This document shows, piece after piece, positions 1 to 7,385 of a stretch of DNA of 7,385 nucleotides. The position numbers and the translations under genes were made by a program. The DNA is from Sedimenticola sp. (lineage in GTDB: Bacteria > Pseudomonadota > Gammaproteobacteria > Chromatiales > Chromatiaceae), in assembly GCA_027038775.1 (NCBI GenBank), contig JALWGP010000349.1:1-7385 (forward strand), written 5' to 3'. Numbering within the stretch: position 1 is the first letter of the stretch; each line of letters opens with the position of its first letter. The notes under the pieces were generated by a model that had not been told where the DNA came from, searched no databases, and saw nothing but the letters and a program-made list of their open reading frames with translations.

Positions 1-816
1 GTGCGGCGTCTGGTGAAGCCGCACCAGGGCCAGCCAGGCGCCGGCCAGAAACAGCAGGCCGGTGATCAGCCGCAGCCACCCCGTCCCCTGGAGCGGATGG
101 GGCACCACCCGCCCGGAGAGAAAGACCACCAGGGCCAGCGCCCACCACAACGCCAAGGCCTGGATCAACGGCCGCGCGACCGCAGGAAACAGCCACAGGG
201 CGCCCAGGATGGCCAGCCAGGCCACGGTAACGACTCCGCCCATGTGCACCACGAACTGGTTGAAATTGATGTCGGCCGCCGAGCCGATCATCATGTTGGG
301 CGGGTCTCCCACCAGGGTGGCCACCCCGCCGGTGTCGGAGAGAAGCGCTGCTGCCAGCAGGTAGGGGATGGGGCTGGTCTTCAAAGCCTGGGCGATCATG
401 ACGATGAGAGGGCCGAAGATCACCACCGTGGTCACGTTGTCCAATAGCAAGGAGATGACGGTGACCGCCGTGCCCAGCAGGGCCAGCAGCAGGAACTGGC
501 GCCCCTTGCTCATGTCGGCGATCTGGTAGGCGATGGCCTGGAAACCGCCGGTGGGGATCATGATGGCCACGATGGTCATCATGGCGCCGAGGAGGAAGAC
601 CACGTTCCAGTCGATGGCCTCCAGCGCCATTTCGGGATTGTAGAAACCCATGATCTGTCCCACGATCACCATCGATGCGGCGCCCATCATGGCGAACTTG
701 GTGCGGTGGAAGCCGTGCACCCCCTCGGTGAAGATGCCGATGAAGGTGAGTACCAGGATGATGCCGGAAGCGGCCATCTGGCTGTTCCAGACCAGGGGCG
801 TGGTGATCGTTTCCAT
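1..816 (-). CDS. ArsB/NhaD-like (IT superfamily) permease, N-terminal part, runs off window
   Basis: This is an inner-membrane ion transporter of the ArsB/NhaD/SLC13-like Ion Transporter superfamily, probably moving an anion or exchanging Na+/H+; the substrate cannot be read from sequence. The frame is open for 272 codons from an ATG at 816 to base 1, and the C-terminal half lies outside the window. Hydrophobic segments alternate throughout, starting near residues 16-31. Family signatures are the half-helix motif LLLDNVTTVV (residues 123-132) and DTGGVATLVGDPPNMMIG (161-178). The loop after residue 212 looks short before the next hydrophobic stretch. The start is uncertain: an in-frame ATG at 858 would add 14 residues, and neither ATG has a good Shine-Dalgarno sequence. 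The gene follows prk on the same strand with an inverted repeat between them. The family call is confident; antiporter versus anion permease is open. Confidence 0.85.
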   Translation of the reverse strand, partial: METITTPLVWNSQMAASGIILVLTFIGIFTEGVHGFHRTKFAMMGAASMVIVGQIMGFYNPEMALEAIDWNVVFLLGAMMTIVAIMIPTGGFQAIAYQIADMSKGRQFLLLALLGTAVTVISLLLDNVTTVVIFGPLIVMIAQALKTSPIPYLLAAALLSDTGGVATLVGDPPNMMIGSAADINFNQFVVHMGGVVTVAWLAILGALWLFPAVARPLIQALALWWALALVVFLSGRVVPHPLQGTGWLRLITGLLFLAGAWLALVRLHQTPH

Positions 817-863
817 GGGACTTTGATTCTGGTTGCTTTTACAGGTTGTGATCGACATGGCAT

Positions 864-898
864 GGCCTGTCACTTGGCAGGGCGCCGAGTGACAGGCC
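864..898 (-). repeat. 11-bp perfect inverted repeat between prk and the permease
   Basis: GGCCTGTCACT (864-874) and AGTGACAGGCC (888-898) are perfect reverse complements around a 13-nt loop. In RNA from the minus strand this gives a strong hairpin 26 nt after the prk stop codon and just ahead of the permease. No T-tract follows on either strand, so it is not a classic intrinsic terminator. It could be an mRNA-stabilising or processing hairpin, a partial terminator, or an operator. A second G+C-only stem (CCGGCC 897-902 with GGCCGG 914-919, 11-nt loop) abuts it and shares two bases, so the two stems compete slightly. Confidence 0.6.
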
Positions 899-924
899 GG
901 CCGGCAAGCGGGTGGCCGGGGCCG

Positions 925-1797
925 TCAGCCCCGCTCTTCCATCATCCGGTCGATGATGGGACCCAGTATGATCTCCATGGCGTAACCCATCTTGCCGCCG
1001 GGCACCACGATGGTGTTGCGCCGCGACATGAAGGAGTTGGGGATCATGTTCAGCAGGTAGGGGAAGTCGATGTCGAACTTCTCCGGGTTGGCGAAGCGGA
1101 TCACCACGAAGCTCTCGTCGGGGGTGGGGATGTCCCGCGCGATGAAGGGGTTGGAGGTGTCCACCGTGGCCACCCGCTGGAAGTTGATGTCGGTGCGGGA
1201 GAACTGGGGCGTGATGTGCTTGATGTAGTCGGGCATGCGCCGCAGGATGGTGTCCACGATGGCCTCGGCCGAGTAGCCCCGCTCCTTGCTGTCGCGGTGG
1301 ATCTTCTGGATCCACTCCAGGTTGACGATGGGCACCACGCCCACGCCCAGGTCCACGTGCTGGGCCACGTTGTTCTCCTCGGTGACCACCATGCCGTGCA
1401 GCCCCTCGTAGAAGAGCAGGTCGGTGCCTTCGGGGATGTCCTCCCAGGGGGTGAACTCGCCCGGCTTCTTGTCGGTGCCCAGGCGCGCGTTGTGCTCGTC
1501 GGCCTCCTCCTGGCTGTGGAGGTAGTAGCGCTTCTGGCCGGTGCCCGTCTCGCCGTAGGTGCGGAACAGCTCCTCCAGCTTGTCGAAGCGGTTGGCCTCG
1601 GGCCCGAAGTGGCTGAGTCCCTCCTCGGCCATCTTCACCTTCATCTCGGCACGGTCGTAGCGGTGGAAGCTGTCGCCCTCGATGATGGCCGCCTTGATGC
1701 CCTCGCGCAGGAAGATGTGCTCGAAGGCGCGCTTGACGGTGGTGGTGCCGGCACCGGAGGAGCCGGTGACGACGACGACGGGGTGCTTCTTGGACAT
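925..1797 (-). CDS. prk: Phosphoribulokinase (Calvin cycle), proteobacterial type
   Basis: This cytosolic kinase phosphorylates ribulose 5-phosphate with ATP to ribulose 1,5-bisphosphate, the RuBisCO substrate. The 290-residue length is normal for the bacterial octameric class. A P-loop GSSGAGTTT occupies residues 12-20. Residues implicated in Rhodobacter sphaeroides PRK are found at the same numbers here: D42, H45, R49, K53, E131, K165, R168, D169, R173 and R186/R187. R31, R221 and R234 are also present; R234 is among the residues linked to allosteric NADH activation in that class, so NADH control is plausible. The ATG at 1797 has a strong GGAGGT ribosome-binding site six bases upstream. No RuBisCO or other cbb gene is in the window; prk sits between two ion transporters. 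The gene looks intact and functional. The symbol cbbP is also used. Confidence 0.98.
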   Translation of the reverse strand: MSKKHPVVVVTGSSGAGTTTVKRAFEHIFLREGIKAAIIEGDSFHRYDRAEMKVKMAEEGLSHFGPEANRFDKLEELFRTYGETGTGQKRYYLHSQEEADEHNARLGTDKKPGEFTPWEDIPEGTDLLFYEGLHGMVVTEENNVAQHVDLGVGVVPIVNLEWIQKIHRDSKERGYSAEAIVDTILRRMPDYIKHITPQFSRTDINFQRVATVDTSNPFIARDIPTPDESFVVIRFANPEKFDIDFPYLLNMIPNSFMSRRNTIVVPGGKMGYAMEIILGPIIDRMMEERG

Positions 1798-1803
1798 GGA
1801 TTA

Positions 1804-1808
1804 CCTCC
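1804..1808 (-). promoter_or_regulatory. Ribosome-binding site of prk
   Basis: Read on the minus strand, GGGAGGTAATCC immediately precedes the ATG at 1797. The GGAGG core is six bases from the start codon, which fixes that start. Confidence 0.75.
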
Positions 1809-1844
1809 CGGGATTTTCTTCTCGAAACGGATAGATCAACAGTG

Positions 1845-1875
1845 AAGCCGCCTGCCCGGGGAAGGAAGGCGGCTT
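1845..1875 (-). repeat. 9-bp inverted repeat in the prk leader
   Basis: AAGCCGCCT (1845-1853) and AGGCGGCTT (1867-1875) are perfect reverse complements around a 13-nt loop, 47 nt upstream of the prk start. No T-run follows on the minus strand, so a leader hairpin, operator or weak terminator are all possible. I found no convincing -35/-10 pair in this intergenic stretch, and no CbbR site that I would defend. Confidence 0.55.
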
Positions 1876-1902
1876 GACTGTCGACCCATCCGCGAAACTA
1901 TA

Positions 1903-1930
1903 CCACAACCCCTCAAGGGGAAGGTTGTGG
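1903..1930 (-). terminator. Hairpin just after nhaD stop, possible weak terminator
   Basis: On the minus strand CCACAACC and GGTTGTGG can pair. Alternatively CCACAA/TTGTGG pairs around an inner CCCC-TTGA-GGGG tetraloop stem with a 4-nt bulge. The structure begins six bases beyond the nhaD stop codon, the right place for a transcription terminator. It is followed by TATAGTTTC, which is only modestly T-rich, so termination may be incomplete and prk may receive read-through. Confidence 0.4.
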
Positions 1931-1936
1931 GGGAGG

Positions 1937-3361
1937 TCAGCTGCCGAACATGGTGCTGTTGAGCCACATGTGGACCAGGATGCTGGCGGCGTACCCCAGG
2001 GCGATGACCGGCGTCCACTTGAGGTGGCCGAAAAATGTGTAGTGGCCCCTCGCCTGTCCCATGAGTGCCACGCCGGCGGCCGAGCCCACCGAGAGCAGCG
2101 AACCGCCCACGCCGGCGGTGAGGGTCACCAGCAACCACTGGCCCAGGGACATGTCGGGCATCATGGTGAGCACCGCGAACACCACGGGAATGTTGTCCAC
2201 GATGGCGGAGAGAAGCCCCACCATGACGTTGGCGGTGGTGGCGCCCCACTCCACGTACATCACTTCCGAAGCGAGCGCCAGGTAGCCGATAAAGCCGAGC
2301 CCGCCCACGCACAGTACCACGCCGTAGAAGAAAAGCAGGGTGTCCCATTCCGCGTGGGCCACGCTGCGGAAGATGTCGAAGGCCACGGGGTCGCCCATCA
2401 GGCCGGCATCCTCCACCGCCTGCTTCATTTCCGCGCGGCGGGCGGTTCGCTTGAGATAGAAGGCGAAGAACTGGAGGTAGGCCAAGCCGGTGAGCATGCC
2501 GATCACCGGGGGCAGCATCAGGAAGTTGTGGAAGGCCACCGCCGTGGCAATGGTGAGCAGGAAGAGCGCGATGATGCGTCGCGCGCCGCGCCGCAACTGG
2601 ACCGATTCCACTACCGGATCGGGCTGCTCGGCAGGGATCCGGGTGGCCATGATGACGGCCGGCACCAGCCAGTTGACCAGGGAGGGAATGAAGAGGTGGA
2701 AGAAGGACCAGAAGTCCACCGGCCCCATGGCGGTCTCGATCTCTTTCTGCCATACCATCAGGGTGGTGATGTCGCCAAACGGGCTGAAGGCACCGCCGGC
2801 GTTGGCCGCCACCACGATGTTGATACAGGCCAGCAGCACGAAACGGTGGTTGTCGCCGCCAACGGCCAGCACCACGGCGCACATCAGCAAGGCCGTGGTG
2901 AGGTTGTCGGCGATGGGTGAGATGAAGAAGGCCAGCAGGCCGGTGATCCAGAACAGGCTGCGAAAGCCGAAGCCCTTGCGTACCAGCCAGGTCCGCAGGG
3001 CCTCGAACACCCGGCGTTCATCCATGGCGTTGATGTAGGTCATCGCCACCAGCAGGAACAGCAGCAGCTCGGCATACTCCAGCAGGTTGTGGCGAACCGC
3101 TTCCTCCGCCTCCTTGCCCAGGCCGTGGCTCTGGTAGATCCAGGCGATCACGGCCCAGATGAGGCCCGCAGCCAGAACCACCGGCTTGGATTTGCGCAGG
3201 TGGGTGAACTCTTCCGCCATCACCAGCAGGTAGGCAAGGGCGAAGATGGCCAGTGAGAGATAACCGGCCCAGTGATGGGTCAGATCCAAGCCGCTGGATT
3301 CACTGGCCAGCACGGTGCTGGGCAGCAGCAACGCCGCCAGGGCAAGTGGTGGTACGCGCAT
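1937..3361 (-). CDS. nhaD: NhaD-type Na+/H+ antiporter
   Basis: This inner-membrane antiporter of the NhaD family expels Na+ (or Li+) in exchange for protons and supports growth at high salt or pH. The 474-residue product starts with a signal-like segment (residues 1-19), then about a dozen hydrophobic helices. Inverted-repeat signatures are SPIADNLTTA (148-157), NAGGAFSPFGDITTLMVWQ (187-205), SAIVDNIP (385-392) and GGSLLSVGSAAGVALMG (419-435), with the conserved Asp, Ser, Thr and Asn residues in place. The frame is open to an ATG at 3409, but the ATG at 3361 has a perfect AAGGAGG six bases upstream and gives the usual length, so it is preferred. The gene lies 69 nt after the DUF4139 gene, and prk follows after 139 nt. 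Specific ion preference is inferred from family. Confidence 0.93.
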   Translation of the reverse strand: MRVPPLALAALLLPSTVLASESSGLDLTHHWAGYLSLAIFALAYLLVMAEEFTHLRKSKPVVLAAGLIWAVIAWIYQSHGLGKEAEEAVRHNLLEYAELLLFLLVAMTYINAMDERRVFEALRTWLVRKGFGFRSLFWITGLLAFFISPIADNLTTALLMCAVVLAVGGDNHRFVLLACINIVVAANAGGAFSPFGDITTLMVWQKEIETAMGPVDFWSFFHLFIPSLVNWLVPAVIMATRIPAEQPDPVVESVQLRRGARRIIALFLLTIATAVAFHNFLMLPPVIGMLTGLAYLQFFAFYLKRTARRAEMKQAVEDAGLMGDPVAFDIFRSVAHAEWDTLLFFYGVVLCVGGLGFIGYLALASEVMYVEWGATTANVMVGLLSAIVDNIPVVFAVLTMMPDMSLGQWLLVTLTAGVGGSLLSVGSAAGVALMGQARGHYTFFGHLKWTPVIALGYAASILVHMWLNSTMFGS

Positions 3362-3367
3362 GGTTTC

Positions 3368-3374
3368 CCTCCTT
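3368..3374 (-). promoter_or_regulatory. Ribosome-binding site of nhaD
   Basis: Minus-strand AAGGAGG lies six bases before the ATG at 3361. This decides against the in-frame ATG at 3409, which would place 16 extra polar residues ahead of the hydrophobic N-terminus. The site is flanked by two direct copies of GGGAAACC. Confidence 0.75.
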
Positions 3375-3430
3375 GTGGGTTTCCCCCTGCTATCGACCAT
3401 TGGTTTCATTTCTTCAGCCGGCGTCCCGGA

Positions 3431-4849
3431 CTACCAGCGGATCAGCGTGGTGTATTCCACCGTGGCTTGTCCGTTGGGTGGCACCGTGATCACCCATTGC
3501 ACCCGGTGGGCATCCAGCTTCTCGTGAGACTGGGTCTCCTGGGTGATCTTCCAATCGCCGGGCATGGATTCCCGCACCTCCACCTGGATCGGCCCCTTCC
3601 CGGCGTTCTGCAGTTCGATGCGGTAACTCTCTTTCACCGCACTCTTGTAAGGGGGCAGTGGATGCTGCTTCACGTGGGCGGTCTGCACCCGGCGGGCGGT
3701 GACGTCGAAAGCGTTGCCGAGCTTCAGTTGCACCTGTTCACCCTTGGGCGTGTGGTCAATGCGATCCTCGCCGATGAACTGCAGTCCTCCCCTGCTATCT
3801 GCCTTGTAGATGCGCATCACGCCGGCCGGCAGTGGCAGGCCGAGATGGGCGTTGCTGCGGTTGTCGAAGGTGAGGTAGACGCCTACCGGCAGCTTCCGGC
3901 CGTGATCGTCCCGGCTTCCGTACCCAAAGCCGTCTCCGTTCACCCGGTAGTGTTTCCGTACCGGGACGCCGGAAGCGTTGAGCAGCGCCACCTGCTTGGT
4001 CTGGCGGTTGAGCAGGGTGGTCTTGCGCGGCAGGGTGTACAAGTGATAGTCGAAAAGCGACTCTTCTTGGACCTGGTCGGCCACCGCCGCCATCATCTTG
4101 AGGCGGGCTTCGGGCCGGGTCCGGCTGCGTATCCGGTGCACCTCGCCCGCCACCAGCTGCAGCCGGGCATCCCGGTAGTCGGCCTCCGAGGTGTTGGTGA
4201 GGGTCACCCAGCCGGCCAGCTCCATTTTCCTCTCCTCCCGGTCGAGGTGCGCCACGTAATCGGCCTTCCAACCCAGGCCGCCGCTGAGATAGCTCAGCTC
4301 CAGCGTGCGCGGACCAGCGATCTCGTTCTCCAGCCGGGTCACCAGGGTGGGCTGGTTTCGCAGGTTGGGCGGCAGGCCGTCGAAAATATAACGGCCGCCC
4401 GGGTTGGTCTCGATGCGGTCGCCGATGCGCACCACCAGCCCGTCCTGGGTGCTCAGCACTTTCGCCTGGACCGTCTGCTCTTCGCCGGTGGCGGGATTGG
4501 TGCGCCGGATGCGGATCTCGCGGCCGAGGTACTTCTCCAGCAGCTTGGCCGGGGTGAGCAGGTCGTAGTTGAAGTTCTGCTCCAGCACCTCGAGGCCGCC
4601 CCTGCCATCGCCGCCCTGCAGGAGCACGGTCTCCGCCTGCATCCGTCCGCTCACGCCGCGGATGGCCAGGTCCACCACGCCGGCGGGCAGCTCCACCTCC
4701 CGCCGCTCGCGGACCAGGGCGAGGTCCTTGTTGTAGATGGTGAGGGAGAGGCCGGTCCGGTCCGAGGCCTCGCTGATCCGCTCGCCCGCGCCGACCATGG
4801 CGGGGAGCAGCAGGGCCGCGGAGAGAAGAAGTGCCAGTCGGGGGGTCAT
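3431..4849 (-). CDS. Exported DUF4139 domain protein of unknown function
   Basis: The product is 472 residues with a Sec-type signal peptide (MTPRLALLLSAALLLPAMVG, cleavage likely near residues 21-22), so it should act in the periplasm or envelope. The family has no assigned biochemical role. Recognisable family features are YNKDLALVRE near residues 39-48, YLSGGLGWKADY (187-198), and the strongly conserved run around LPAGVMRIYKAD (340-351) followed by FIGEDRIDHTPKGE (358-371). The C-terminal 90 residues look like a beta-sandwich (VRESMPGDWKI, VPPNGQATVEYTTLIRW). The start at 4849 is supported by AAGGAGG five bases upstream. It begins 17 nt after the FAD oxidase stop, so the two are probably cotranscribed. 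No membrane helix is seen after the signal peptide, nor is there a lipobox. Confidence 0.88.
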   Translation of the reverse strand: MTPRLALLLSAALLLPAMVGAGERISEASDRTGLSLTIYNKDLALVRERREVELPAGVVDLAIRGVSGRMQAETVLLQGGDGRGGLEVLEQNFNYDLLTPAKLLEKYLGREIRIRRTNPATGEEQTVQAKVLSTQDGLVVRIGDRIETNPGGRYIFDGLPPNLRNQPTLVTRLENEIAGPRTLELSYLSGGLGWKADYVAHLDREERKMELAGWVTLTNTSEADYRDARLQLVAGEVHRIRSRTRPEARLKMMAAVADQVQEESLFDYHLYTLPRKTTLLNRQTKQVALLNASGVPVRKHYRVNGDGFGYGSRDDHGRKLPVGVYLTFDNRSNAHLGLPLPAGVMRIYKADSRGGLQFIGEDRIDHTPKGEQVQLKLGNAFDVTARRVQTAHVKQHPLPPYKSAVKESYRIELQNAGKGPIQVEVRESMPGDWKITQETQSHEKLDAHRVQWVITVPPNGQATVEYTTLIRW

Positions 4850-4854
4850 CGGTG

Positions 4855-4861
4855 CCTCCTT
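4855..4861 (-). promoter_or_regulatory. Ribosome-binding site of the DUF4139 gene
   Basis: Minus-strand AAGGAGG lies five bases before the ATG at 4849 and inside the 17-nt gap after the upstream stop codon. It separates the true start from the much longer open frame that continues upstream through the FAD oxidase gene. Confidence 0.7.
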
Positions 4862-4866
4862 GTGCT

Positions 4867-7208
<2,342 letters not shown>

Positions 7209-7385
7209 CTTCCGGGAGGGCTTCGCTTTCGCTTTCCAGGGGGCTCCAATTGGTGGGGCCGATGCTCTCCGGCGGTGGAGTGGGGCCCAGCACGCGCACG
7301 GGCGTGCCGAGGACGACCCAGGTGAGGCGGCGTCGCACCTGGTGGCGGGCATCGAGGGAGAGCTCCCCGGTGGCCCCCTGCAGGG

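Noticed and set aside
706..1845. Long plus-strand open frame opposite prk
   Set aside because: It is antisense to a clear phosphoribulokinase with all catalytic residues. The His/Gly/Val-rich translation is typical of a complementary frame in GC-rich coding DNA.
1874..1902. Plus-strand promoter-like TTGACT with ACTATA at 17-bp spacing
   Set aside because: It would transcribe antisense into nhaD with no plus-strand gene, and the -10 match is poor. An antisense RNA cannot be excluded, but nothing else supports one.
1897..1902. Minus-strand TATAGT as a -10 box for prk
   Set aside because: No acceptable -35 element lies 16-18 bp upstream, where the nhaD-end hairpin sits instead.

Overview
This GC-rich window (7,385 bp) looks like chromosome from an autotrophic gammaproteobacterium. 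A proteobacterial-type phosphoribulokinase implies a Calvin cycle. The lpoA-yraN-diaA/gmhA order is a gammaproteobacterial housekeeping cluster. A NhaD-type Na+/H+ antiporter fits a halophilic or alkaliphilic lifestyle, as in Ectothiorhodospiraceae-like sulfur oxidisers or phototrophs. That taxonomic placement is inference from gene content only.

Every gene I can support lies on the minus strand, so the transcribed order runs from high to low coordinates. Right part (7385 to 3431): the C-terminus of LpoA, then YraN, then a SIS-domain isomerase (DiaA/GmhA family), then a GlcD/D-lactate-dehydrogenase-like FAD oxidase, then an exported DUF4139 protein. These five are packed with overlaps of 38 and 8 nt or gaps of 13 and 17 nt and probably form one transcription unit. 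Left part (3361 to 1): NhaD antiporter, phosphoribulokinase (prk/cbbP), and the N-terminal part of an ArsB/NhaD-like permease that runs off the window. These three are separated by larger gaps (139 nt and about 66-108 nt), each containing a clear inverted repeat.

The cluster mixes envelope growth (LpoA), a putative nuclease-fold protein (YraN), sugar-phosphate or replication-initiation function (DiaA/GmhA), 2-hydroxyacid oxidation (FAD oxidase), carbon fixation (PRK) and cation or anion transport (two Ion Transporter superfamily membrane proteins around prk). No RuBisCO, carboxysome, CRISPR, tRNA, rRNA, insertion sequence or phage gene is visible. No gene-free stretch exceeds 300 bases; the longest is 139 nt. 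I do not see evidence of a new multi-gene system. The points most worth a second look are the transporter-prk-transporter arrangement, the hairpins bracketing prk, and GmhA catalytic residues kept in the protein at the diaA locus.
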